From: an uncultured Pontibacter sp.
Lineage (GTDB): Bacteria; Bacteroidota; Bacteroidia; Cytophagales; Hymenobacteraceae
Direction of reading: 5' to 3'
DNA: 64,000 nt
Assembly (NCBI GenBank): GCA_947499125.1
Contig: CANMMP010000002.1
Location: forward strand, 612,782 to 676,781
Under the pieces are notes generated by a model that had not been told where the DNA came from, did not search any database, and worked only from the letters and a program-made list of their open reading frames with translations. The position numbers and the translations under genes are program-made. Below are positions 1 through 7,740 of the stretch, in pieces (position 1 is the stretch's first letter; each line of letters opens with the position of its first letter).

Positions 1-1935
1 CGCCGCACCAAAGCAACTATAGCCCGCGAAAAAGGACTGGAGCCACTGGCGCAGCGCCTGTTCGAGCAGGAGAACTTTGATGTGGAGGGCGAAGCTGCCA
101 ACTTTATTTCGGAAGAGAAAGAAGTAAAAGATACTGTCGAAGCCCTGGCCGGTGCCCGCGATATTATGGCCGAGTGGATGAACGAGAACGCAGAGGCCCG
201 TGCCAGCATGCGCCAGCTTTTCGAGAAGAAAGGCGTGTTCAAGAGCCGTGTGATGATGGGGAAGGAAGAAGAAGGCCAGAAGTTTAAAGACTACTTTGAG
301 TGGGAAGAGCCGATCGAGAAAGCGCCATCGCATAGAATTTTAGCTATGCGCCGTGGCGAAACTGAAATGGTATTGATGCTGAGCGCTCAACCAGAGGAAG
401 AAGAAGCTCTCGACAGGCTTGAAAATATGTTCGTGAAAGGCAACAATGCAGCATCGGAGCAGGTGAAACTGGCAGCCAAAGACTGCTACAAGCGCCTGCT
501 GAAGATGAGCATGGAAACCGAAGTGCGCCTGAGCTCTAAAAAACGTGCCGACGAAGAAGCAATAAAAGTATTTGCCGATAACCTGCGCCAGTTGCTGTTA
601 TCATCGCCACTTGGCCAGAAAACTGTTTTGGCCCTGGACCCTGGTTTTAGAACCGGTGTAAAAACTGTGGTGCTGGATAAACAAGGCAAACTGCTGCATA
701 ACGAAACCATTTACCCGCACACTGGTCAGCATAAAGAGCAGGAAGCAGCACAAACCGTGCGTTATATGGTTACCCGCTTTGAGGTAGAGGCCATTGCCAT
801 AGGTAACGGAACCGCCAGCCGCGAAACCGAAGCTTTTGTAAAATCTTTGAAGTTGCCTGCTTCGGTTATGGTAGTGATGGTGAACGAAAGTGGTGCGTCT
901 ATTTACTCTGCTTCGGATGTTGCCCGCGAGGAATTTCCTGACCAGGATGTAACCGTGCGTGGCGCTGTATCTATCGGTCGCCGTTTAATGGACCCTTTGG
1001 CGGAGCTTGTAAAGATAGACCCGAAAAGCATTGGGGTAGGCCAGTACCAGCACGATGTGGATCAGTCTGCGCTAAAGCATACACTGGATGATGTGGTAAT
1101 GAGCTGCGTGAATGCCGTAGGTGTGGAAGTGAACACAGCCAGTAAGCAGTTGTTAACTTATGTTTCGGGTTTAGGACCTGCTTTGGCGCAGAATATAGTT
1201 GAGTACCGTAACCAGAATGGACCTTTTAAAACCAGAACCGAACTGAAGAAAGTTGCCCGTTTAGGTGATAAGGCATTTGAGCAGGCTGCAGGTTTCTTAA
1301 GAATACGCGATGCGAAAAACCCGCTGGATGCCTCTGCAGTGCACCCGGAAAGTTACCCGATCGTGGAGCAGATGGCAAAAGACCTGGGTGTTACCGTTCA
1401 AGACCTGATGCAGAAAGACGAACTCCGCAAACAGATCAACCTGAAGAACTATGTGACCGAAGCCGTAGGCTTACCAACCCTGCAGGATATAGTGAGTGAA
1501 CTTGCAAAACCAGGCCGCGACCCGCGCGAGACCTTTGAAGCTTTCAGCTTTACCGAAGGCGTGAACGAGATAAAAGACCTGCGTGAGGGCATGAAGTTAC
1601 CGGGTATAGTTACGAATATTACGGCTTTCGGAGCTTTCGTGGACATTGGCGTGCACCAGGATGGACTCGTACACGTGAGCCATTTATCTGACCGCTTTGT
1701 GAGCAACCCGCATGATGTGGTGAAAGTAGGGCAGAAGGTAGAGGTTACGGTGCTGGAAGTAGATGCAAATCGCAAGCGCATCTCGCTTAGCATGAAAGGC
1801 GACCCGGCTGCTCCGAAACCTGCCAGAGATGGTGGTAACAGAGACCGTACCAACAAAGCTTCCGGTAAAAAAGAAGAAGAGCCAATGGACGACTTCCAGG
1901 CAAAACTGGCAAAGCTGAAGGGAATGTTTAAGTAG
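1..1935 (+). CDS. tex: Tex-family RNA-binding transcriptional accessory protein, 5'-truncated by window
   Basis: The reading frame is open from base 1, with residues RRTKATIAREKGLEPLA before the first internal GTG at 82, so the true start lies upstream of the window. Compared with Tex proteins of about 750 residues, roughly the first 110 are missing. Visible in order are the Tex helical core, a YqgF/RNase H-like domain (starting VLALDPGFRTG), a helix-hairpin-helix pair (VSGLGPALAQNIVEYR), and a C-terminal S1 domain (LPGIVTNITAFGAFVDIG) followed by a basic tail. Family members bind RNA and associate with the transcription machinery in the cytoplasm; the exact role here is inferred. A strong hairpin terminator follows the stop, so this is the end of its transcription unit. 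Confidence 0.95.
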   Translation, partial: RRTKATIAREKGLEPLAQRLFEQENFDVEGEAANFISEEKEVKDTVEALAGARDIMAEWMNENAEARASMRQLFEKKGVFKSRVMMGKEEEGQKFKDYFEWEEPIEKAPSHRILAMRRGETEMVLMLSAQPEEEEALDRLENMFVKGNNAASEQVKLAAKDCYKRLLKMSMETEVRLSSKKRADEEAIKVFADNLRQLLLSSPLGQKTVLALDPGFRTGVKTVVLDKQGKLLHNETIYPHTGQHKEQEAAQTVRYMVTRFEVEAIAIGNGTASRETEAFVKSLKLPASVMVVMVNESGASIYSASDVAREEFPDQDVTVRGAVSIGRRLMDPLAELVKIDPKSIGVGQYQHDVDQSALKHTLDDVVMSCVNAVGVEVNTASKQLLTYVSGLGPALAQNIVEYRNQNGPFKTRTELKKVARLGDKAFEQAAGFLRIRDAKNPLDASAVHPESYPIVEQMAKDLGVTVQDLMQKDELRKQINLKNYVTEAVGLPTLQDIVSELAKPGRDPRETFEAFSFTEGVNEIKDLREGMKLPGIVTNITAFGAFVDIGVHQDGLVHVSHLSDRFVSNPHDVVKVGQKVEVTVLEVDANRKRISLSMKGDPAAPKPARDGGNRDRTNKASGKKEEEPMDDFQAKLAKLKGMFK

Positions 1936-1958
1936 TAAACTTATAGTTTAGAAAATAC

Positions 1959-1991
1959 AGAGCACAGTTGGAAACAGCTGTGCTCTTTTTT
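1959..1991 (+). terminator. Intrinsic terminator after tex
   Basis: A 12-bp stem AGAGCACAGTTG (1959-1970, one G-T pair) with a GAAA tetraloop and complement CAGCTGTGCTCT is followed directly by a T run. It lies 24 bases after the tex stop and separates it from the beta-barrel genes. Confidence 0.9.
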
Positions 1992-2009
1992 ATCGGCATC
2001 AGGAAGCTA

Positions 2010-2080
2010 TACCTACTTTTAAGTATATTCTTATGTTATATTTTAATTTTTGAATATGATCATATAACTACTTATGTTTA
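2010..2080 (+). promoter_or_regulatory. Bacteroidota-type promoter with upstream box, first duplicated OMP gene
   Basis: TTTG at 2049-2052 and TATGTTTA at 2073-2080 are separated by exactly 20 bases, matching the Bacteroidota primary sigma pattern (TTTG near -33, TANNTTTG near -7) except for the last base. Upstream, a 20-base box TACCTACTTTTAAGTATATT (2010-2029) is identical to one at 2895-2914 before the paralogous gene, so box, promoter and leader were duplicated together. Confidence 0.75.
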
Positions 2081-2104
2081 TAGTAAATTTTTAACCAACT
2101 TCTT

Positions 2105-2821
2105 ATGAAAATCAAATTTTTACTTGCCATTCTATTTGTAGTAGGCCTGGGGTTTACATCAATGGCACAAACTATCTCTGTAGGTCCGCGTGTAGGGGCG
2201 ACTTTTTCTACAATCAAAACTGATGAAGATGAAGAAGGAGTTGAAACTGAATCTATTACTGGCTTACAGATAGGTGGTGTTTTGAACGTAGGATTGAATG
2301 ATTATTTTTCAATTCAACCGGAGCTTCTGTACGTACAGAAGGGTAGCAAAGCGACAATGTCTTTTAGCGAGAACTTTGAAGGTGGAGAGTATACGTTTGA
2401 TGGTAGTGCAGAAGCTAAATTATCTTACTTAGAACTTCCGATACTTGCTAAGGCATCATTTGGCAATGAGAATCTGAAAGGCTTTATAACTGCAGGACCA
2501 ACTTTTGGATACTGGTTAAACGGCAAAATGAAAGTGAATGCCACTGAAAGATATTCAGATGATTTTAGTGAGTTTGAAGAGAGCTACAGTGAACAGTATG
2601 ACGTTGACTTCGATAACGATGATGACGGGGAAGAAAACAGGTTTGAAACAGGAGCTAGTTTTGGTGCTGGCTTGGGTTATAAACTGGGAGCCGGTATGTT
2701 AAATATTGAAGCACGCTATACGCTTGGTTTGTCTAGCATCAATGAGACTTCAGAAGAAGATGATACTAAATCTAAGAACCGCGTATTCGGGATTTCTGTA
2801 GCTTATCTGTTTAGCTTGTAA
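2105..2821 (+). CDS. Outer-membrane beta-barrel protein (PorT/OMP_b-brl family), tandem paralog 1
   Basis: This 238-residue protein begins with a signal peptide (MKIKFLLAILFVVGLGFTSMA, cleavage before QT). It continues as alternating amphipathic strands typical of Bacteroidota small porin-like barrels (VGPRVGATFS, FSIQPELLYVQKG, YLELPILAKASF) and ends in a terminal strand with aromatic/Leu residues. An acidic loop (residues about 160-180, rich in D and E) is larger than in the neighbouring paralog. It is predicted to sit in the outer membrane; substrate or function is unknown. The neighbour at 2991 has a nearly identical signal peptide and leader, showing recent tandem duplication, while the mature parts have diverged. 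Confidence 0.85.
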   Translation: MKIKFLLAILFVVGLGFTSMAQTISVGPRVGATFSTIKTDEDEEGVETESITGLQIGGVLNVGLNDYFSIQPELLYVQKGSKATMSFSENFEGGEYTFDGSAEAKLSYLELPILAKASFGNENLKGFITAGPTFGYWLNGKMKVNATERYSDDFSEFEESYSEQYDVDFDNDDDGEENRFETGASFGAGLGYKLGAGMLNIEARYTLGLSSINETSEEDDTKSKNRVFGISVAYLFSL

Positions 2822-2842
2822 TATTTTTTCATGTATCATATC

Positions 2843-2872
2843 AAAAGGCTCTGCGATCACAGAGCCTTTTTT
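2843..2872 (+). terminator. Intrinsic terminator between the duplicated OMP genes
   Basis: Perfect 11-bp stem AAAAGGCTCTG (2843-2853), 6-base loop, complementary arm and T run. It ensures the second copy is transcribed from its own promoter. Confidence 0.9.
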
Positions 2873-2894
2873 GTTTTATCGACAGAAGGTAGAT

Positions 2895-2966
2895 TACCTA
2901 CTTTTAAGTATATTTTATCTTATATATTTTATTTTTTGAATATGATAAGATATCTCATTATGTTTG
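2895..2966 (+). promoter_or_regulatory. Bacteroidota-type promoter with upstream box, second duplicated OMP gene
   Basis: TTTG (2935-2938), then 20 bases, then TATGTTTG (2959-2966) is an exact TTTG/TANNTTTG promoter. The 20-base box at 2895-2914 is identical to that at 2010-2029 and sits at nearly the same distance upstream, which makes it a candidate binding site. The promoter lies about 25 bases before the ATG at 2991, so the in-frame TTG at 2964, inside the -7 element, cannot be the start. Confidence 0.8.
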
Positions 2967-2990
2967 CGCAGAATTTTTAACCAACTTTTT

Positions 2991-3632
2991 ATGAAAATCA
3001 AATTTTTACTCGCCATTCTATTTGTAGTAGGCCTAGGGTTTACTTCAATGGCACAAGGAATTTCTGTAGGTCCTCGCGTAGGTGCTACGTTTGCTAAAGT
3101 TAAATTCTCTAGCGACGAGGGTTCAATGGAATTCAAAAACACCACAGGGTTCCAGGTTGGTGCTGTTGTTAACTACAACATCAACGAAATGTTCTCTATC
3201 CAGCCGGAGTTACTACTTGTTCAAAAAGGATTCAAAGTAGGTGATAACGATGAAGATGGTTCAATGAGCGTTAAGTATAACTACCTTGAAGTTCCAATTC
3301 TTGCTAAAGTTTCTTTTGGTACTGAGGCTTTCAGAGGATTTGCAACTGCAGGCCCTACTTTAGGTTACTTAACCGGCGGAAAGTATATCTATGAATTTGA
3401 TGGTGAGAAAGAAACTGAGGACATCGAGTTCGAAGATGAAGACAGAAGATTTGAAGCTGGTATGAGCATTGGCGTTGGTGCTGCTTACAAAGTAGGTGCC
3501 GGCGAACTGAACCTTGACGTACGTTATGGTTTCGGTTTAACTAGCCTGAACGACTCTGATGCTGACGCTGATGAAGCAACTGCTAAAAACCGTGTATTCG
3601 GTGTATCTTTAGCTTACATTTTCAGCCTGTAA
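2991..3632 (+). CDS. Outer-membrane beta-barrel protein (PorT/OMP_b-brl family), tandem paralog 2
   Basis: The ATG at 2991 is chosen because the sequence from there matches the start of the paralog at 2105 almost base for base (MKIKFLLAILFVVGLGFTSMAQ), and an upstream TTG overlaps the promoter. The product is 213 residues: signal peptide, then barrel strands (VGPRVGATFA, MFSIQPELLLVQKG, NYLEVPILAKVSF) with a shorter acidic loop near residues 140-160. It is predicted to be an outer-membrane barrel of unknown substrate. It shares leader, promoter and terminator type with its upstream copy, but its codons are more regular and the protein is shorter, so the copies may now have different roles. 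Confidence 0.85.
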   Translation: MKIKFLLAILFVVGLGFTSMAQGISVGPRVGATFAKVKFSSDEGSMEFKNTTGFQVGAVVNYNINEMFSIQPELLLVQKGFKVGDNDEDGSMSVKYNYLEVPILAKVSFGTEAFRGFATAGPTLGYLTGGKYIYEFDGEKETEDIEFEDEDRRFEAGMSIGVGAAYKVGAGELNLDVRYGFGLTSLNDSDADADEATAKNRVFGVSLAYIFSL

Positions 3633-3653
3633 TATTCGATAAGAATACCATAG

Positions 3654-3683
3654 AAAGGCCCTGCAAACGCAGGGCCTTTTTTT
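3654..3683 (+). terminator. Intrinsic terminator after second OMP gene
   Basis: Perfect 11-bp stem AAAGGCCCTGC (3654-3664), AAAC loop, complementary arm, then seven T residues. Confidence 0.92.
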
Positions 3684-3788
3684 GTTTAATATTTTTTAAA
3701 GACTTACAGATCAAGAAGGTCAGAAGTTTATACTACTATTTTTATGCCTTCGTTTATACATCATATAAATCAATCTGGCCAAGCACTT

Positions 3789-3804
3789 TGGCAGAAAACT
3801 TGCT
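3789..3804 (+). promoter_or_regulatory. Candidate sigma-54 promoter before M48-like peptidase
   Basis: TGGCAG (3789-3794), 5 bases, TTGCT (3800-3804). The GG and GC dinucleotides are 12 bases apart, as needed for the -24/-12 elements; the only deviation is G for C at the sixth position of TGGCAC. The predicted start near 3815 gives a 35-base leader, very similar to the exact sigma-54 match at 5453. Confidence 0.5.
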
Positions 3805-3849
3805 TACAGTTTTATACTTACAAGTTTTAATTTGAATTCCTGATCTTAT

Positions 3850-4740
3850 ATGATGTTCCGAACTATAAAGAATGCCGCATTGCTACTCGCTATCTGGGTA
3901 GTACCGTCTGTTGGCTTGCAGGCTGAAACTATAACGCCAACAACTACTGTAACCAAAACCGAACCTGCAGCTGGTGCCCGCGATATTGTAAAAGAGATTA
4001 TTGATGTGATCGGCCTGAAGCCAAGGTTTGAATTACGGTCCGCTAACATCGAAAATGCAGCTGCCGTTATTTACAATGGCGAGCGCTATATTTTGTACAA
4101 CGAAGATTTCCTGGCTGCCATAAACAATGCCGTACACACCGACTGGGGCGGCGTAAGTATACTTGCCCACGAAATTGGGCATCACCTGAATGGCCATACC
4201 CTAAGCCGGGCTGGCAGCAACCCCGCCGATGAGCTGGAAGCTGATGAGTTTTCTGGTTTTGTGCTGCGTAAAATGGGCGCCAGCTTAGCAGAAGCTCAGG
4301 CAGCTATTAATTTATTGTCGGAAGAGCATACTTCTGCCACTCATCCGGGCCGAAACTATAGATTGGCCTCGATAAGTAAAGGCTGGCGAAATGCGGATGA
4401 ACAGTTAATAGCCAGCAACCAGGCACCCCAACCAGACAGAACAGGAGTTACTGTGCAACCGCAGCGCAAACAACAGGTACGACAGGCAAACGCCGAGAGC
4501 CGTTATGTGCTGAGCCGCGTACATTTTTCATCGGCACCCAACGAGGAGTTCTACCTAACAAACAGCCTGCAACTGGTGCACATCACCAACCAGGGGCCGA
4601 AAGTTATAGGTAAGCTATCAAAAACTAATAACCGCCAGTTCCCTTATTATTTCGAGAGCAAATACCTGCAACCACTTTTTGTTACTACCAAAGGAAGCCT
4701 TGTAAACCAGAAGGGGCATAAAGTGGGTTACCTGGGCTAA
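3850..4740 (+). CDS. M48-like zinc metallopeptidase, secreted
   Basis: The 296-residue protein has a signal peptide (residues 1-26, ending LQA). The catalytic helix is AHEIGHHLNGHT, with the HExxH zinc ligands around residue 105, and a downstream ELEADEFSGF supplies the third, glutamate ligand, the usual M48 arrangement. No multi-pass membrane segments are present, so this is a soluble periplasmic or lipid-free secreted form rather than HtpX/Ste24 type. The last 90 residues (from about 205) form a separate uncharacterised domain. The start is the first of two adjacent ATGs. A sigma-54-like element lies 46 bases upstream, suggesting stress or growth-phase control; substrate unknown. Confidence 0.82.
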   Translation: MMFRTIKNAALLLAIWVVPSVGLQAETITPTTTVTKTEPAAGARDIVKEIIDVIGLKPRFELRSANIENAAAVIYNGERYILYNEDFLAAINNAVHTDWGGVSILAHEIGHHLNGHTLSRAGSNPADELEADEFSGFVLRKMGASLAEAQAAINLLSEEHTSATHPGRNYRLASISKGWRNADEQLIASNQAPQPDRTGVTVQPQRKQQVRQANAESRYVLSRVHFSSAPNEEFYLTNSLQLVHITNQGPKVIGKLSKTNNRQFPYYFESKYLQPLFVTTKGSLVNQKGHKVGYLG

Positions 4741-4798
4741 GTATAGTTTCAGATGGCTCCTGAAAGCCTGGTCTATAGTTTTTACGTAACTTTACCTT

Positions 4799-5392
4799 AT
4801 GATCAAGACCTTAAAACATACACAATACTTTAAGTTTTTATGGTTGCTGATGCCTGTTTTTATACTTGGCTGTAGCACTAAAAGCGATGTTGAGGCTTTT
4901 AAAGAAGCCAAATACGACTTGGCCGGTGTAGAGTCGGTGCAGGTAAATGGTGTTAGCCTGCTTAATAAATCGGATATAAGTGATTTCTCCTTTTCGGATG
5001 CAAGCAGGCTGTACAGTGCCGTGTCGAAGAACGACCTGTCAGCTACCTCTACATTGGGATTACAGATAACCTTACCAGAAGGCAGCAAAGAGCGAACCAT
5101 GCTGGTGAACCAACTGAAGTGGCAGCTACTGGTTGACGGACAGCAGGCAGTAAGCGGACTCGTGGACCAGCCGGTTGAGTTAAAGGAAGGACTGAATACT
5201 ATAACAGTTTCTTCGCTGGTGAAGCTGGCAGAAAACCAGGGGCGCGTAGATATAGATCAATTACTGCAGCTGGCTTCACTTTTAAACCAGAACGCTACAA
5301 ATAAACCCCCAGTTTCACTGCAGATCAAACCAACTATACAAACTTCAGTGGGTGCTTTCGAGATGCCTGGTTACATAACTGTAACTAAATAA
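4799..5392 (+). CDS. Lipoprotein, possible LEA14/WHy-like beta-sandwich
   Basis: The 197-residue protein has a signal sequence ending in a lipobox (VFILGC, Cys at about residue 25), so a membrane-anchored lipoprotein is likely. The mature part is made of alternating hydrophobic strands (VQVNGVSLL, LGLQITLPEG, LKWQLLVDGQ, LNTITVSSLVKL). Its layout, with strands describing a basal value, a modifier and a total, resembles LEA type 2 proteins, but I cannot confirm the family. There are no catalytic motifs. It stands alone, 58 bases after the peptidase gene in the same direction. Function unknown. Confidence 0.7.
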   Translation: MIKTLKHTQYFKFLWLLMPVFILGCSTKSDVEAFKEAKYDLAGVESVQVNGVSLLNKSDISDFSFSDASRLYSAVSKNDLSATSTLGLQITLPEGSKERTMLVNQLKWQLLVDGQQAVSGLVDQPVELKEGLNTITVSSLVKLAENQGRVDIDQLLQLASLLNQNATNKPPVSLQIKPTIQTSVGAFEMPGYITVTK

Positions 5393-5452
5393 GGTACTAT
5401 TTTAAGGTTGGGTTTAAACTTTTGATAACTTTTAAGAAAAAGTGTCGTAGTG

Positions 5453-5468
5453 TGGCACATTCCTTGCT
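5453..5468 (+). promoter_or_regulatory. Sigma-54 (RpoN) promoter, consensus match
   Basis: TGGCAC (5453-5458), 5 bases, TTGCT (5464-5468) matches the sigma-54 -24/-12 consensus at every conserved position, with the GG and GC exactly 12 bases apart. Transcription would start near 5478, giving a 35-base leader to the ATG at 5513. A purine-rich AAAGGA is placed about 4 bases before that ATG, one of the few clear ribosome-binding sites in the window. Confidence 0.75.
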
Positions 5469-5512
5469 TTTAGTGTGTTAGAACACCAATAACCAACTTT
5501 AAGCCAAAGGAT

Positions 5513-5713
5513 ATGAACACAGAAGTTAATGTAAACCGCAACCAGCTGACTACAAGCACCACTGTTAAAAATACAATGCTGCACGGTTGGGTTAAAATGG
5601 GAAATGTAATTGCACAGACTGACAGGATCACTACGCAGATAGAAAGTGACCCACTTGTAAAGTTTAATACACAACGCGCCATCCGCGACCAGAAGAGCTG
5701 GGTGCGTTGGTAA
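5513..5713 (+). CDS. Small protein of unknown function behind a sigma-54 promoter
   Basis: A 66-residue polar protein without signal peptide, membrane segment or cysteine. It is rich in Thr, Asn and Gln (MNTEVNVNRNQLTTSTT) and ends in RDQKSWVRW with an aromatic/basic C-terminus. I recognise no family. Support for a real gene is contextual: an exact sigma-54 consensus at 5453-5468, a 35-base predicted leader, an AAAGGA ribosome-binding site at proper spacing, and an imperfect hairpin just after the stop. The minus-strand frame overlapping this region lacks such signals. It is probably an induced small protein whose expression depends on an RpoN activator encoded elsewhere. Confidence 0.65.
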   Translation: MNTEVNVNRNQLTTSTTVKNTMLHGWVKMGNVIAQTDRITTQIESDPLVKFNTQRAIRDQKSWVRW

Positions 5714-5714
5714 A

Positions 5715-5769
5715 CTGGTCTGCTAAGCGAGGTATTGTTTTATAGGATCTCCTTGCTTAACTTGACCAG
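5715..5769 (+). other. Imperfect hairpin between small gene and M28 peptidase
   Basis: CTGGTC (5715-5720) pairs with GACCAG (5764-5769), and TAAGCGAGG pairs inside it with CCTTGCTTA with one mismatch, giving an interrupted stem of about 15 bp. It begins 2 bases after one stop codon and ends immediately before the next ATG. There is no T run, so it may be an mRNA processing or translation-control element rather than a terminator. Confidence 0.5.
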
Positions 5770-6681
5770 ATGCTACACAAAATTATACCTGGGGCGCTTA
5801 TAGCCCTACTATTGGCCGGATGCTCGCAAAAACCTTTGCTGCACTCCGGCCAATTGCTTTATGATGTAAAAGTATTGGCTGCCGATTCGCTGGAAGGCAG
5901 GGCAAGTACAACTGCAGGCAACTATAAAGCGCGCACCTATCTTATTAAACGCTTTTCCGAAATCGGGCTTCAGCCTTATAATAACTCCTACGAGCAGCAC
6001 TTCACAATAAAACGCAGAACCTCAGAAGGGCAGGGCACCAACCTGGTGGGTTATATTCCGGGGAACTCCGGCAAAAGTATAGTTATAACCGCCCACTACG
6101 ACCACGTTGGTGTTAGAAATGATGAGATATATAACGGTGCCGATGATAATGCCTCCGGGGTAGCAGCCATGCTGGCCGTAGCCGTTTATTTTAAAGAAAA
6201 CCCACCCCAGCACACGTTAATATTTGTAGCACCTGACGCTGAGGAAATGGGCTTGCAGGGAGCAGGCGCTTTCCTTGATAACCCACCCGTGCCTTTAGAT
6301 GATATACTGCTCAACGTGAACCTCGATATGCTAAGTATAAACTCTAGAGGTGAACTATACACCAGCGGAGTCTATCATTACCCGGGACTTAAAGAACTTG
6401 TCGAAAAAGTAAAACCACAGGCAAATGCCCGCCTCCTTACAGGCCACGACCACCCTGACCAGGGCCGCGACGACTGGACAAATCAATCCGATCATTATCA
6501 GTTTCATAAGCGTGGCATCCCGTTTTTATACTTTGGGGTAGAAGACCACCCGCATTACCATCGCCCAACCGACGATTTCGAACAAATAAACCAGGCGTTT
6601 TATGCAGATGCCGTTACCCTTGTCATTGATTTTCTGAAAGTTGCCGATAAAAGCCTGAATCAAAGGCCTGCAAGCAGATAA
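5770..6681 (+). CDS. M28-family aminopeptidase-like lipoprotein
   Basis: The 303-residue protein starts with a lipoprotein signal (LIALLLAGC, Cys near residue 18). The M28 zinc-peptidase core is clear: TAHYDHVG (first His/Asp ligands), NGADDNASGVAAML (bridging Asp), APDAEEMGLQGAG (catalytic and binding Glu), NLDMLS (Asp ligand) and a late HPHYHRPTDD (His ligand). All expected metal-binding residues are present. It probably trims peptides in the periplasm or at the outer membrane. The start codon directly abuts a hairpin ending at 5769 and has no Shine-Dalgarno sequence, typical for this phylum. Confidence 0.92.
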   Translation: MLHKIIPGALIALLLAGCSQKPLLHSGQLLYDVKVLAADSLEGRASTTAGNYKARTYLIKRFSEIGLQPYNNSYEQHFTIKRRTSEGQGTNLVGYIPGNSGKSIVITAHYDHVGVRNDEIYNGADDNASGVAAMLAVAVYFKENPPQHTLIFVAPDAEEMGLQGAGAFLDNPPVPLDDILLNVNLDMLSINSRGELYTSGVYHYPGLKELVEKVKPQANARLLTGHDHPDQGRDDWTNQSDHYQFHKRGIPFLYFGVEDHPHYHRPTDDFEQINQAFYADAVTLVIDFLKVADKSLNQRPASR

Positions 6682-6727
6682 GATATATTACATTATTTTG
6701 ATATAATGATGTAATTATCTTTTTTTG
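6682..6727 (+). terminator. Weak AT-rich terminator after M28 peptidase
   Basis: Arms ATTACATTAT (6687-6696) and ATAATGATGTAAT (6703-6715) pair with a small bulge and are followed by a T-rich tract at 6719-6726. The stem is almost free of G-C pairs, so its efficiency is doubtful. Confidence 0.45.
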
Positions 6728-6872
6728 CTTATCTTTTTATAACTAATAGCGTAGATTAATTTAGCTGATAATGCACCTGAAAGTATAACTTTCTATTGCC
6801 TAATGCTTTGCATTTTTTTAAGCTGCCCTATATTATCCTTTTTTCAGATACCCTTTATCAACCTGTGTTTAT

Positions 6873-7643
6873 ATGAACAGGAAAATTACGGTTTTTACCC
6901 TGATAATAACCCTTTTACTCATTCACGCGGATGTGGCAGCCCAGTCTGATTTCGTGAAGCGCATGCGTATGAGCAAGTTGCCGGAGCGCGGACTGGTTGT
7001 AGTGGCTGGCGCAGGCACGGCTGTAGTGCGCAGTAGTATTTGCGGCACGCCCGGCTGTAACGATTTCAGACCAGCCTGGGGAATTGGCGCTCTCTATAAA
7101 TTCGACCCGATCTGGTCGGCAAGCCTAAACTTTGACTACCTTAAACTGGGTGCTTCTGAAAAGGACCCGAATATGCCGCGTAACTTATCTTTTAAAACAG
7201 ATGTGATAGAAGTGAGCGCCACGGCCATGTATAACTTACTCGATGCCTATAGTGGCTCAGGTGGTTACCGCTCTTCGCGCAAGCGCTTTGTAGTGCCTTA
7301 TGTAAAAGCCGGTGCTGGTTTTATATACTATACAGCAACTTCTTTCCCGACATCCAGCGAGCTGGCTGAATCGCAGACGACATACGACCCTGAACGTAAG
7401 TACCCGGCTTTTGGCCTGGTAGTGCTTGGTGGCGGCGGCATGCGCTTCCGTTTCTCGGACCAGGTAAGTATAGCTCCCGAACTTTTATACCATATCAGTT
7501 CCAGCAAATACCTCGATAACGTTGGCCCACGACTGGCTCCGGGCGGCGGCCGGGATCATTATGGCGTCGCTTTTATCAGGCTGATGTATACTCCTGAAAT
7601 AACCCCCAATATTTTCAGCAGAAAAGCCCAGCAGGCCAAATAG
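6873..7643 (+). CDS. Outer-membrane beta-barrel protein, unknown substrate
   Basis: A 256-residue protein with signal peptide (VFTLIITLLLIHADVAAQ, cleavage about residue 24). The mature part contains alternating strands ending at aromatic residues (LDAYSGSGGYRSS, PYVKAGAGFIYYT, FGLVVLGGGGMRFRF, SIAPELLYHISSS), consistent with an 8- to 10-stranded barrel of the Bacteroidota OMP_b-brl type. An early extracellular-loop candidate has a cysteine pair (SICGTPGCND), which could form a disulfide. It is predicted to be in the outer membrane. It lies alone between AT-rich gaps; no partner gene suggests a function. Confidence 0.75.
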   Translation: MNRKITVFTLIITLLLIHADVAAQSDFVKRMRMSKLPERGLVVVAGAGTAVVRSSICGTPGCNDFRPAWGIGALYKFDPIWSASLNFDYLKLGASEKDPNMPRNLSFKTDVIEVSATAMYNLLDAYSGSGGYRSSRKRFVVPYVKAGAGFIYYTATSFPTSSELAESQTTYDPERKYPAFGLVVLGGGGMRFRFSDQVSIAPELLYHISSSKYLDNVGPRLAPGGGRDHYGVAFIRLMYTPEITPNIFSRKAQQAK

Positions 7644-7740
7644 CAACTATAAGCTCACAACTCAACCACACTTTCTGGGTACCGTAGTGTAAATATACTT
7701 TGCCGCAACTAAAAAATGCTGCGCCATACTTAAACAAACT

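Noticed and set aside
2964..2990. TTG start adding nine residues to the second OMP gene
   Set aside because: It lies inside the -7 promoter element, and the paralog starts at the equivalent of 2991.
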